Assembly (NCBI RefSeq): GCF_014217625.1 | Contig: NZ_CP043641.1 | Span: forward strand, 62,001 to 126,000 | Reading direction: 5' to 3' | Source: Leifsonia shinshuensis | GTDB lineage: Bacteria > Actinomycetota > Actinomycetes > Actinomycetales > Microbacteriaceae | Length of the DNA stretch: 64,000 nt | In this document: in pieces, positions 50,236 to 58,323 of the stretch | How positions within the stretch are numbered: the first letter of the stretch is position 1 | Layout: every line of letters begins with the position of its first letter | Made by a program: the position numbers and the translations under genes | Notes under the pieces: model-generated | What the model was told of the DNA's origin: nothing | Databases searched by the model: none | The model's input: only the letters and a program-made list of their open reading frames with translations

Positions 50236-51701
50236 GCGTGGCGCTCGAGGAAGTCGTAGACCTCCGTGGAGTCGACGCCGGGGAAGGTGCCGGTGGGGAG
50301 CGCGGCCAGCAGGGAGGTCGGCGTGCGGGCCGCCGGCCACGCCATCCCCTCCCAGCGGTCGGCCAGCGCGCCCGACGGGCGGCGGCAGCACGACTCGTCC
50401 GGGCAGCGCGACACCGCGCGGTGCGTGGTCTCGCGGCCGCGGAACCACTTCACGTGCGCGAACGGGACGCCCACACTCACCGAGTAGTCGCCCTCCTTCG
50501 CCTTCTCGATGCGGGAGGTGCACCAGAACGTCCCGCGCGGGGTGTCCGTGTACTGGTAGTAGGGGCTGAACCGGTCCGCGACGTCGAACACCGTCCGCGC
50601 CGTCCAGCTCCGGCAGACCGGGGTACCCTCGATCGCGCCCAGCGCGTCGGACGGGAACGACACCGAGTCGTTCTCGTAGGCCTTGATGATGGTGCCCGAC
50701 TCGTGCACCTTCATGAAGTGCACCGGGATGCCGAGCCGCGCGGTCGCCAGGTTGGTGAACCGGTGGCACGCGGTCTCGTACGACACGGCGAACGCGTCGC
50801 GGAGGTCCTCCATCGAGATGCGGCGGAAGTTCTTGGCCTCCGTCAGGAATGCCACCGCGTCCTTCTCCGGCAGCAGCAGCGCCGCGGTCAGGTAGTTGGT
50901 CTCCACCCGCTGCCGCAGAAAGTCCGCGTAATTTCCCGGCTCGTCGTGGCCGAGGAGCTGGGAGGCGAACGCCTGCAGGATGGGGGAGCGGGAGTCGCGG
51001 GAGGCCGACTGCTCCGTCGGCAGGTAGATGCGGCCGTTGCGCTTGTCGGTCACCGACCGGGTCGAGTGCGGGAGGTCGCCGACGTAGTGCAGCGAGAAGC
51101 CGAGGCGGTCGGCCATGTCCGCCACGGTCTGGTGCGAGACCGGGCCGCCGGTGTGCCCGACGGCGCCCAGCAGGTCGGCGGCGATGGCCTCCAGGTCGGC
51201 GAAGTAGTTGTCGCGGGCGCGCATCGTCGCGCGCAGCTCGGCGTTGGCCCGGCGGGCCTCCTCGGGGGTCGCTGCCCGCTCCTTGTGCAGGCGGGCGACC
51301 TCCTGGTGCAGCGCCAGGATCGCCCGCAGCGTCGCGTCGGGGACCGATTTGGAGACGCGCACGGGATCGATCCCGAGCGCGCCGAACACCGGGCCGCGCT
51401 GCGCCCGCTCGACCGCGATCTCCAGGGCCGCGCGCTCGTCCGGGGCGTCGGGGGCGAGGAGGTCGTCGACCGTCACGCCGAGCGCCGCGGCGATCGCGCG
51501 GAGCTGGGCGAGCCGCGGCTCGCGGTTGCCGTTCTCGATCGCGGACACCTGCGACGGCGCCCGGTCGATCGCGGCGGCCAGAGCCTCCAGGGTCATGGCC
51601 CGCTCCACGCGGAAGGCGCGCACGCGCCGGCCGAGGGTGAGCGCGTCGGCGCCCGTCGGCTCGTCGTCGATCCGGACAGCGGTGTCGGTCATGCAGGCCA
51701 T
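50226..51701 (-). CDS. ramB: RamB-type glyoxylate-bypass regulator
   Basis: A 491-aa regulator. An XRE-type HTH (about 22-80: LGRRVRAFRVERAMTLEALAAAIDRAPSQVSAIENGNREP, by position) is followed by an ImmA/IrrE (M78-like) region and a DUF2083-type C-terminus with CPDESCC. RamB proteins repress or tune acetate and glyoxylate-shunt genes, and this gene faces aceA directly. ATG 51701 has GGAG seven bases upstream; ATG 51692 is the alternative. The HExxH zinc site of IrrE peptidases is not evident, so it is probably a sensor rather than a protease. Confidence 0.88.
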   Translation of the reverse strand: MACMTDTAVRIDDEPTGADALTLGRRVRAFRVERAMTLEALAAAIDRAPSQVSAIENGNREPRLAQLRAIAAALGVTVDDLLAPDAPDERAALEIAVERAQRGPVFGALGIDPVRVSKSVPDATLRAILALHQEVARLHKERAATPEEARRANAELRATMRARDNYFADLEAIAADLLGAVGHTGGPVSHQTVADMADRLGFSLHYVGDLPHSTRSVTDKRNGRIYLPTEQSASRDSRSPILQAFASQLLGHDEPGNYADFLRQRVETNYLTAALLLPEKDAVAFLTEAKNFRRISMEDLRDAFAVSYETACHRFTNLATARLGIPVHFMKVHESGTIIKAYENDSVSFPSDALGAIEGTPVCRSWTARTVFDVADRFSPYYQYTDTPRGTFWCTSRIEKAKEGDYSVSVGVPFAHVKWFRGRETTHRAVSRCPDESCCRRPSGALADRWEGMAWPAARTPTSLLAALPTGTFPGVDSTEVYDFLERHAPA

Positions 51702-51710
51702 GGTGACACT

Positions 51711-51750
51711 CCGGCGAAGTTCTAGCAAACAGAAGAACCGGCGAATTTCT
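51711..51750. promoter_or_regulatory. Paired 13-bp repeats in the ramB-aceA intergenic region
   Basis: CCGGCGAAGTTCT (51711-51723) and CCGGCGAATTTCT (51738-51750) differ at one base and are 27 bp apart. Between them AAGTTCTAGCAAA resembles a known RamB site (AA-GTTT-GCAAA). Autoregulation and aceA control are plausible. Confidence 0.6.
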
Positions 51751-51824
51751 GTCGGCCGATCTTCTCCAGACCTGTTGCGGACGGGTCACGATCGTGTCAT
51801 CCGATCCGACCGATGGAGGTCACG

Positions 51825-53132
51825 ATGAACACCGCAGCCCGCCCCGGCGACACCGCCCAGACCGCCGCCGAGCTCCGCCTCGAGTGGGACGCCGACCCGC
51901 GCTGGTCCGGCATCCGCCGCGACTACACGGCCGAGGATGTCGTGGCGCTCCGCGGCCCGGTGCGCGAGGAGCAGACGCTCGCCCGCCGCGGCGCCGAGAA
52001 GCTCTGGCAGCTCATCCAGCGCGAGGGCTCGGGACCGGACGCGCAGTGGGTCGCAGCGCTCGGCGCGCTCACCGGCAACCAGGCCGTCCAGCAGGTCCGC
52101 GCGGGCCTGGAGGCCATCTACCTCTCCGGCTGGCAGGTCGCGGCCGACGCCAACCTGTCCGGCCAGACCTACCCCGACCAGAGCCTGTATCCGGCGAACT
52201 CGGTCCCCGCGGTCGTCCGCCGGATCAACAACGCGCTGCTGCGCGCCGGCCAGGTCGAGGGCACCGACGGCCCGGTGTCCGACTGGATGGCGCCGATCGT
52301 CGCCGACGCGGAAGCCGGCTTCGGCGGCCCGCTCAACGCCTACGAGCTCATGCACGGCATGATCCAGGCCGGCGCCGCCGGCGTGCACTGGGAGGACCAG
52401 CTGGCCAGCGAGAAGAAGTGCGGCCACATGGGCGGCAAGGTGCTCGTCCCGACCGGGCAGCACATCCGTACGCTCAACGCCGCGCGCCTCGCGGCCGATG
52501 TGGCGGGCGTCCCGACCATCGTGATCGCCCGCACCGACTCGCTCGCCGCCACCCTGCTGACCAGCGACCACGACGAGCGCGACCGTGCGTTCCTGACCGG
52601 CACCCGCACCGCGGAAGGCTTCTACGAGGTGACGGGCGGCATCGAGCCGGTCATCGCCCGCGGCCTCGCCTACGCGCCGTACGCCGACCTGCTCTGGGTG
52701 GAGTCGGCCGAGCCCGACCTGGAGCTCGCGCGCCGGTTCGCCGAGGCCGTGCACGCGCAGTTCCCCGGCAAGAAGCTGGCGTACAACTGCTCGCCGTCGT
52801 TCAACTGGCGCAAGCACCTGGACGACGAGACGATCGCCCGGTTCCAGCGCGAGCTGGCGGCGATGGGCTACGCGTTCCAGTTCATCACCCTCGCGGGCTT
52901 CCACGCCCTCAACTACTCCATGTTCACGCTCGCCAAGGACTACGCCGACCGGCAGATGAGCGCCTACGTGGACCTCCAGGAGGCCGAATTCGCCTCCGAG
53001 AGCTCCGGCTACACCGCCACCCGTCACCAGCGGGAGGTCGGCACCGGCTACTTCGACCGCATCGCGACCGCGCTCAACCCCGACAGCGCCACGCTCGCCC
53101 TCGTCGGCTCCACCGAACAGCACCAGTTCTGA
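51825..53132 (+). CDS. aceA: Isocitrate lyase
   Basis: AceA splits isocitrate into glyoxylate and succinate, the first step of the glyoxylate shunt. The 435-aa length fits the bacterial class I enzyme, and the catalytic signature [14 protein letters not shown] is present. ATG 51825 follows GGAGGTCACG; an ATG four codons upstream overlaps that site and is unlikely. It is followed 48 bp later by aceB, probably in one operon. Confidence 0.97.
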   Translation: MNTAARPGDTAQTAAELRLEWDADPRWSGIRRDYTAEDVVALRGPVREEQTLARRGAEKLWQLIQREGSGPDAQWVAALGALTGNQAVQQVRAGLEAIYLSGWQVAADANLSGQTYPDQSLYPANSVPAVVRRINNALLRAGQVEGTDGPVSDWMAPIVADAEAGFGGPLNAYELMHGMIQAGAAGVHWEDQLASEKKCGHMGGKVLVPTGQHIRTLNAARLAADVAGVPTIVIARTDSLAATLLTSDHDERDRAFLTGTRTAEGFYEVTGGIEPVIARGLAYAPYADLLWVESAEPDLELARRFAEAVHAQFPGKKLAYNCSPSFNWRKHLDDETIARFQRELAAMGYAFQFITLAGFHALNYSMFTLAKDYADRQMSAYVDLQEAEFASESSGYTATRHQREVGTGYFDRIATALNPDSATLALVGSTEQHQF

Positions 53133-53180
53133 TCCGCCGCGCGGACAGGACACGCCACACGCCACGAAAGGACTACGACC

Positions 53181-54824
53181 ATGATCGAGATCACCGGTCC
53201 CCGCGTCGACGGGACCGACGACATCCTGACCCCGGAGGCGCTCGCCTTCGTCGACCACCTGCACCAGGCCTTCGCCGCGCGCCGCCAGGAGCTCCTGCTG
53301 GAGCGCCAGCTCCGCCGGGAGGAGGCCGGCAACGGCCGCGACCCGCGCTTCCTCTCCACCACCGAGGCGGTCCGGGCGGACCCGCACTGGCGCGTCGCCG
53401 GCGCCGGACCGGGCCTCGAGGACCGCCGGGTGGAGATCACCGGCCCGACCGACCCGAAGATGGCGATCAACGCCCTCAACTCGGGCGCCCGGGTCTGGCT
53501 GGCCGACCAGGAGGACGCCACCAGCCCCACCTGGGCGAACGTCGTCGGCGGCCAGCGCACCCTGCACGACGCCGTCCGCGGACAGCTCGCCTTCACGAGC
53601 CCCGAGGGCAAGGACTACCGGGTCACCACCCCGCACGAGCACACGCCCACGATCGTGATGCGCCCGCGTGGCTGGCACCTGGTGGAGAAGCACCTCGCGT
53701 TCGCCGACCGGGCCGGGCGCACCTCCCCGGCCAGCGCCTCCCTGACCGACTTCGGGCTGTACTTCTGGCACAACGCCGAGGAGCTGGTGGCGTCCGGCCG
53801 CGGGCCGTACTTCTACCTGCCCAAGCTGGAGTCGCACCTGGAGGCGCGGCTCTGGAACGACATCTTCGTCTTCGCCCAGCAGCGGATCGGGATGCCGGTC
53901 GGCACCGTGCGCGCCACCGTCCTCATCGAGACCATCCCGGCCGCGTTCGAGATGGAGGAGATCCTCTACGAGCTGCGCGACCACTGCGCCGGCCTCAACG
54001 CCGGCCGCTGGGACTACATCTTCTCGATCATCAAGACGTTCCTCGGCCGCGGCAAGCGGTTCGCGTTCGGCGACCGCAGCGGCATCACGATGACCGTCCC
54101 GTTCATGCGGGCCTACACGGAGCTGCTGGTCGCGACGTGCCACAAGCGCGGCGCCCACGCGATCGGCGGGATGAGCGCCTTCATCCCGAACCGCCGCGAC
54201 GCCGAGGCGACGGAGCGGGCGCTCGCGCAGGTCGCGGACGACAAGCGCCGGGAGGCCGGCGACGGCTTCGACGGGACCTGGGTCGCCCATCCCGACCTCA
54301 TCCCGACGGCGCTCGCCGAGTTCGACGCGGTGCTGGGCGACCGGCCGAACCAGGTCGGACGGCTGCGCGAGGACGTGCACGTGACGGCCGCTGACCTGCT
54401 GGATGTCACGTCGGCGGGCGGCACCGTCACCGACGCGGGCGTGCGCTCGAACGTCTCGGTCGCCCTGCGCTACATCGAGGCCTGGCTGCGCGGCACCGGC
54501 GCCGTCGCGATCGACGGGCTGATGGAGGACGCCGCGACCGCGGAGATCTCCCGCTCGCTGCTGCGGCAGTGGATCGAGAACCGCGTCGTCACCGCCGAGG
54601 GGACGCCGGTCGACCGGTCGCTCGTGGCCGGGATCCTGGCCGAGGAGTGCATCCGGCTCAGCGCCGACGCGCGCAGCGCGGGCGTCGACGACCGCTTCGA
54701 CGACGCGGCCGAGCTGCTGGCCGAGGTGTCGCTCGCGGAGGAGTTCCCGACCTTCCTGACCATCCCGGCCTACACCTGGTTCCTGGTGGACGAGGTGGAG
54801 CGGGAGCTGGCGCCGGCCGTCTGA
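53181..54824 (+). CDS. aceB: Malate synthase A
   Basis: AceB condenses glyoxylate with acetyl-CoA to malate, the second step of the shunt. The 547-aa length marks the A isoform rather than the 720-aa G isoform usual in actinobacteria. Recognisable segments are GPTDPKMAINALNSGARVWLADQEDA (positions about 90-115), ATVLIETIPAAFEMEEILYE and ATCHKRGAHAIGGMSAFIP. The ATG follows GAAAGGAC. The shunt regulator RamB is encoded on the far side of aceA. Confidence 0.97.
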   Translation: MIEITGPRVDGTDDILTPEALAFVDHLHQAFAARRQELLLERQLRREEAGNGRDPRFLSTTEAVRADPHWRVAGAGPGLEDRRVEITGPTDPKMAINALNSGARVWLADQEDATSPTWANVVGGQRTLHDAVRGQLAFTSPEGKDYRVTTPHEHTPTIVMRPRGWHLVEKHLAFADRAGRTSPASASLTDFGLYFWHNAEELVASGRGPYFYLPKLESHLEARLWNDIFVFAQQRIGMPVGTVRATVLIETIPAAFEMEEILYELRDHCAGLNAGRWDYIFSIIKTFLGRGKRFAFGDRSGITMTVPFMRAYTELLVATCHKRGAHAIGGMSAFIPNRRDAEATERALAQVADDKRREAGDGFDGTWVAHPDLIPTALAEFDAVLGDRPNQVGRLREDVHVTAADLLDVTSAGGTVTDAGVRSNVSVALRYIEAWLRGTGAVAIDGLMEDAATAEISRSLLRQWIENRVVTAEGTPVDRSLVAGILAEECIRLSADARSAGVDDRFDDAAELLAEVSLAEEFPTFLTIPAYTWFLVDEVERELAPAV

Positions 54825-54860
54825 ACCGGGCGTGGCCGGCGTCGACGGCTGTGGTTGCCG

Positions 54861-55214
54861 TCACCGGGGGTGGTGCTCGAGGTACTTCTCGAGCACCACC
54901 CCTTGATTCAGTTCCGGGTCGCGCGCGCCGACCAGCAGCGTGACGACGGGATGCGTGTCGCCCAGCTCGCGCAGCTGGGCCACGGCCGGGTTGGCGTCGA
55001 GCTCGGCGTCGTAGCGCGCCGTGAACTCGTCGAAGAGGGGCGCCTCGTGGTGGAACCAGCGGCGCAGTTCGGTGGACGGCGCCACGTCCTTGAGCCAGAG
55101 GTCCACCTTCGCCTTCTCCTTCGTGAGGCCGCGCGGCCAGAGCCGGTCGACCAGCACGCGGAGGCCGTCCTCCACGGCGGGCGGGTCGTAGACGCGCTTG
55201 ACGCGGTACACCAT
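54861..55214 (-). CDS. DUF488 family protein
   Basis: A 117-aa member of DUF488: VKRVYDPPAVEDGLRVLVDRLWPRGLTKEKA (positions 5-35), DVAPSTELRRWF and LLVGARDPELNQ. The family resembles MarR-like or uncharacterised small enzymes, and its function is unknown. Its last 13 codons form a perfect hairpin that can serve as a terminator. It lies downstream of a cupin gene on the same strand with a 9-bp gap, so the two are probably cotranscribed. Confidence 0.9.
   Translation of the reverse strand: MVYRVKRVYDPPAVEDGLRVLVDRLWPRGLTKEKAKVDLWLKDVAPSTELRRWFHHEAPLFDEFTARYDAELDANPAVAQLRELGDTHPVVTLLVGARDPELNQGVVLEKYLEHHPR
54867..54902. terminator. Terminator hairpin embedded in the DUF488 coding end
   Basis: GGGGTGGTGCTCGAG (54867-54881) and CTCGAGCACCACCCC (54888-54902) are perfect 15-bp arms around a six-base loop, all inside codons of the DUF488 gene. 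They are placed to terminate aceB from the other strand. Confidence 0.8.
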
Positions 55215-55223
55215 GGGAGCCTC

Positions 55224-55568
55224 CTAGAGCATCGTGAGGGTCGGCTCCTCGTGGGTGCCGACCGGGAAGTGGGCGAGGAAGACGACCCCCTCCGGGCCGG
55301 CGTCGAACCGGGCGATCCGGGCGCCCTCCTCCTCGTAGAAGGTGTCGCCGGTCTCCAGGGTGACCGGCGTGCCGCCCTCGACCTGGTAGATCGCGGAGCC
55401 GCGCTCGATCGAGCCCACCACCGGGCCGTTGTGGAGGTGGAGGCCGCCCTCCACATCCGGCTGCATGGTGATGCGGCGGGTCTGGATGCGGCCGACCGGA
55501 CGCGGGTTGGCGAGCGTGACGTCCTGCACGATCTCCCTCGCGACGGGCGGGACCTCTTCGGCGCTCAC
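55224..55568 (-). CDS. Cupin-domain protein
   Basis: A 114-aa single cupin (TMQPDVEGGLHLHNGPVVGSIERGSAIYQVEGG, positions about 34-66, and LETGDTFYEEEGARIARF). The H-L-H-N pair in the first motif can hold a metal, unlike the cupin at 41860. Its ATG overlaps the AhpD-like gene's stop by ATGA, so the two are coupled. It may be a small oxidoreductase or binding protein, and the substrate is unknown. Confidence 0.85.
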   Translation of the reverse strand: MSAEEVPPVAREIVQDVTLANPRPVGRIQTRRITMQPDVEGGLHLHNGPVVGSIERGSAIYQVEGGTPVTLETGDTFYEEEGARIARFDAGPEGVVFLAHFPVGTHEEPTLTML

Positions 55569-56134
55569 AGCGGCGCCAGCAGCGCGTCGCGAAGGCCGTC
55601 GTCGATCCCCGGCGGGACCTGCACCGAGACGGCCAGGGCCTGGATGGCGCGGCTGAAGTAGTTGCGTGCCGCGGCGGCCAGCGTGATGTCGACGATCTCG
55701 CGGTCGGTGAAGCCGAGCTCGCGCAGCCGCAGCGAGTCGGCCTCGGTCATGGACGATGAGTCCTCGCTGACCCGCTTCGCGTACTCCATCATCGCGACCT
55801 CGGCCTCGCTCAGGCCCGCGTCGTGGAAGTCGCGGGCGACGGCCTCCACGTCGGCGGCGTCCATGACCGCGAGGGTCTTGCGGCCGTGCGCGAGCCGGCA
55901 GTGCTGGGAGTGCGTGCCCTCGGCGGCCGCGAGGGTGACGAGTTCGAACCGGCGCACGCCGAGCTGCGCGATGATCGCGCGCATGAGCTGCTCCCAGGCC
56001 TGGTACGCCTCCGGATTGGACGCCATCACGCGCGTGTACTCGGCCACGTAGCCGAGGTCGCGCTCGTCTTTCGCGTAGATCTCCGCAACGGCCCCGGTCG
56101 CCTCACCGGGGTCGACGGTCTCGATGATGGCCAT
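55565..56134 (-). CDS. AhpD-like peroxidase-related (carboxymuconolactone decarboxylase-fold) protein
   Basis: A 189-aa helical protein of the AhpD/CMD superfamily. Classical AhpD has a CxxC-x-x-x-H centre; here it reads S76-x-x-C79-x-x-x-H83 (SQHCRLAH), so the first Cys is a Ser. This variant is known in peroxidase-related enzymes and would need another thiol partner for peroxide reduction. It is coupled to a cupin gene and DUF488 in one operon, pointing to an oxidative or detoxifying function. Confidence 0.87.
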   Translation of the reverse strand: MAIIETVDPGEATGAVAEIYAKDERDLGYVAEYTRVMASNPEAYQAWEQLMRAIIAQLGVRRFELVTLAAAEGTHSQHCRLAHGRKTLAVMDAADVEAVARDFHDAGLSEAEVAMMEYAKRVSEDSSSMTEADSLRLRELGFTDREIVDITLAAAARNYFSRAIQALAVSVQVPPGIDDGLRDALLAPL

Positions 56135-56230
56135 GACTCCTCCTCGAATGTCGCGGGACTCATCGTGCCACCGCGCGGGCGGGGGTGCCAGTGGAAGCGA
56201 GGGTGCCAGCGTACGGAGGTGGCGCGGCGA

Positions 56231-56596
56231 TCAGCTCACGCCGAGTTCCCGCAGCCGCACCGCGAGCACCGCGCGCAGCGTCTCCTCGCCGAGCGGCGCC
56301 GACGGCGGGAAGTGCAGCGTCGCGCCCGTGATCGACCCTTCGGAGAGCGTTCCGGCCAACTCCGCCGCGGCGGGAGGGGACATCAGCAGGAGGCTGCAGT
56401 CCTTCGCGGTCGCCGAGAGGCCGACCACGCTCTGTCCGCCGACCTTGAAGGTCGGCACGCGGTAGCTGATCACCTGCTCGGCATCGGGGATGATCACCAT
56501 GATCCGGTCGCGCACCGTCGTGAGCGCCGGCCCGAACGGCTCCCCGATCCGGTCCAGGTACTCCTCGACGGTGTCCGCGTCGACTCCGCGCGCCAT
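56231..56596 (-). CDS. DUF1801 family protein
   Basis: A 121-aa DUF1801 protein, relatives of which act as frataxin-like iron chaperones (YdhG). It shows the expected VEEYLDRIGEPFGPALTTVRDRI (positions 9-31), ISYRVPTFKVGGQSVVG and the GATLHFPPSAPL segment. ATG 56596 follows GGGGG; a longer in-frame extension overlaps the MFS gene. No role is proven. Confidence 0.87.
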   Translation of the reverse strand: MARGVDADTVEEYLDRIGEPFGPALTTVRDRIMVIIPDAEQVISYRVPTFKVGGQSVVGLSATAKDCSLLLMSPPAAAELAGTLSEGSITGATLHFPPSAPLGEETLRAVLAVRLRELGVS

Positions 56597-56615
56597 GCGA
56601 TCCCCCTTGTTTGCG

Positions 56616-58169
56616 TCAGTGCGCGAAGGCCGCCTCCGACGGCGCGTCCGCCGGCTTGCTGACGAAGAACGAGCCGACGACCCCGAAGACCGAGATGATC
56701 GCCGCCGCGAAGAACGCTGCACGGATGCCGCCCGCGGTGGCCGCGTCCAGGGACGCTCCGCCCGCCGCGAGGGCCGCGGTCTGCGCCGACAGCACCGCGA
56801 CCAGGAGCGCGGTGCCCGCGGCGCCGCCGACCTGCTGGATGGTGCCGAGGATGGCGCTGCCGTGCGAGTACAAGTGCGGCGGGACCGCGCCGAGGCCGGC
56901 CGTGAAGAGCGGCGTGAACATCAGCGCGAGGCCGAGGCTCATCGTGATGTGAGCGATCAGCACCAGGTACACCGGCGTGGTCTCGGTCACCATCGTCAGC
57001 CCCCACATCACTAGGCTCACCAGGATGGCGCCCGGGATGACCAGCGGGCGCGGGCCGATCCGGTCGTAGAGCCGGCCGACGAACGGCGCGGCGAGGCCCA
57101 TGACCAGGCCGCCCGGCAACAGCAGGAGGCCGGTGCCCAGCACGTCGAGGTGCAGCACGTGCTGCAAGTAGAGCGGCAGGACGATGATCACGCCGAACAG
57201 CGACGCCGTCGTGATCGCCATCAGCACGATCGCGGCCGTGAAGATCGGGCTGCGGAACGTGCGGAGGTCGAGCAGCGCCCGATCCCTGCGCTGCAGGAGC
57301 AGCTGCCGCGTGATGAACGCCGCCAGCGTGACGACGCCGACCGCGAGAGAGCCCCACAGCATCGGCCCGTTGGAGGCCGCGGCCGGGCCGGACTCGCCGC
57401 TCAGCGTCAGCCCGTAGACCAGTCCGCCGAAGCCGAACGCCGACAGGATGACCGACAGCACATCCACCCGGCTCTTGCGCGTCTCGGTGACGTTCTCGAC
57501 GAACTTGATCCCGATCAGCAGCATCACGAGCGCGATCGGCAGCACGATGAGGAAGATCCAGCGCCACGCGAGGAAGTTCAGGATGACGCCCGAGATGGTC
57601 GGGCCGATCGCGGGAGCGACCGAGATGACGATGGAGACGTTGCCCATCGTGCGGCCGCGCAGCGCCGGCGGCACCAGCGTCATCAGCGTGGTCATCAGCA
57701 GCGGCAGCATGATCGCGGTGCCGCACGCCTGGATCACCCGGGCGACGACGAGGACGCTGAAGCCCGGCGCCACGGCGGCGACGAGTGTGCCGAGCGAGAA
57801 CAGCGACATCGCGGCGATGAAGACCTGCCGGGTGGTGAACCGCTGCAGCAGGAAGCCGGTGATCGGGATGACGACCGCCATCGTCAGCATGAACGCGGTC
57901 GAGAGCCACTGCGCCGCGAGCGCGTCGATGTGGAGGTCGTCCATCAGCTTCGGGATGGCGACGCTCATGATCGTCTCGTTGAGGATCACGACGAAAGTGG
58001 CCGCCAGCAGCAGCCAGATGACGCGCTGATCGCGCGGCGCGATGCGGGGCTGGGCGGCGCGCGCGTCCGCGCCGGACCCCGTGGTCTCTCCGGTGGCCTG
58101 CCCGGCGAGATCGGGCGCTTCGGTGTCGATGGAGTCGGCGCGAGGCGCAGGTGAGGTCTTCTCAGTCAC
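56616..58169 (-). CDS. MFS multidrug exporter (DHA2, EmrB/QacA type)
   Basis: A 517-aa, 14-helix major facilitator with a hydrophilic N-terminus of about 45 residues. Helix 1 carries LNETIMSVAIPKLM, helix 2-3 GFLLQRFTTRQVF and motif C APAIGPTISGVILNFLAWRWIF, as in DHA2 drug:H+ antiporters. It starts at GTG 58169 with a TAGTGT box 6 nt upstream and no Shine-Dalgarno sequence, so the mRNA is probably leaderless. No cognate TetR gene is in the window, though an inverted repeat lies upstream. Confidence 0.92.
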   Translation of the reverse strand: MTEKTSPAPRADSIDTEAPDLAGQATGETTGSGADARAAQPRIAPRDQRVIWLLLAATFVVILNETIMSVAIPKLMDDLHIDALAAQWLSTAFMLTMAVVIPITGFLLQRFTTRQVFIAAMSLFSLGTLVAAVAPGFSVLVVARVIQACGTAIMLPLLMTTLMTLVPPALRGRTMGNVSIVISVAPAIGPTISGVILNFLAWRWIFLIVLPIALVMLLIGIKFVENVTETRKSRVDVLSVILSAFGFGGLVYGLTLSGESGPAAASNGPMLWGSLAVGVVTLAAFITRQLLLQRRDRALLDLRTFRSPIFTAAIVLMAITTASLFGVIIVLPLYLQHVLHLDVLGTGLLLLPGGLVMGLAAPFVGRLYDRIGPRPLVIPGAILVSLVMWGLTMVTETTPVYLVLIAHITMSLGLALMFTPLFTAGLGAVPPHLYSHGSAILGTIQQVGGAAGTALLVAVLSAQTAALAAGGASLDAATAGGIRAAFFAAAIISVFGVVGSFFVSKPADAPSEAAFAH

Positions 58170-58215
58170 CGGTCCACACTATCCACGACCCCCGACATCG
58201 TGGGTTTCGAACAGA

Positions 58216-58235
58216 TGAACTCACCTGAGCGTTCA
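58216..58235. promoter_or_regulatory. TGAAC/GTTCA inverted repeat upstream of the MFS gene
   Basis: TGAAC (58216-58220) and GTTCA (58231-58235) are inverted 5-mers ten bases apart, resembling a TetR-type operator, about 47 bp upstream of the MFS start. The arms are short, so chance is possible. Confidence 0.35.
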
Positions 58236-58266
58236 CTCTCCGCGTAACGCGGAATAAACGGTCAGC

Positions 58267-58323
58267 GCATTCGTGACGAATCTCGCGTTTCGCCGAGCCA
58301 AACGAGACATTCGGCACGAATGT
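58267..58323. repeat. Two family-A palindromes at the nifS 3' end
   Basis: A degenerate copy (58267-58283, loop TGA) and a perfect ACATTCG-GCA-CGAATGT (58307-58323, loop GCA) have opposite loop orientation. The second ends on the last base of the nifS stop codon (minus strand TGA at 58323-58325). They sit in a gap between two minus-strand genes, downstream of nifS. Confidence 0.85.

Noticed and set aside
48121..51789. A 1222-codon open frame on the minus strand
   Set aside because: It is antisense to the glycoside hydrolase and out of frame with ramB, and its composition is Arg/Pro/Gly-rich with no domain. Long shadow frames are expected at this GC content.
56140..56160. CGAATGTCGCGGG resembling a family-A half
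   Set aside because: Only one arm is present, with no inverted partner within reach, upstream of the AhpD-like gene.
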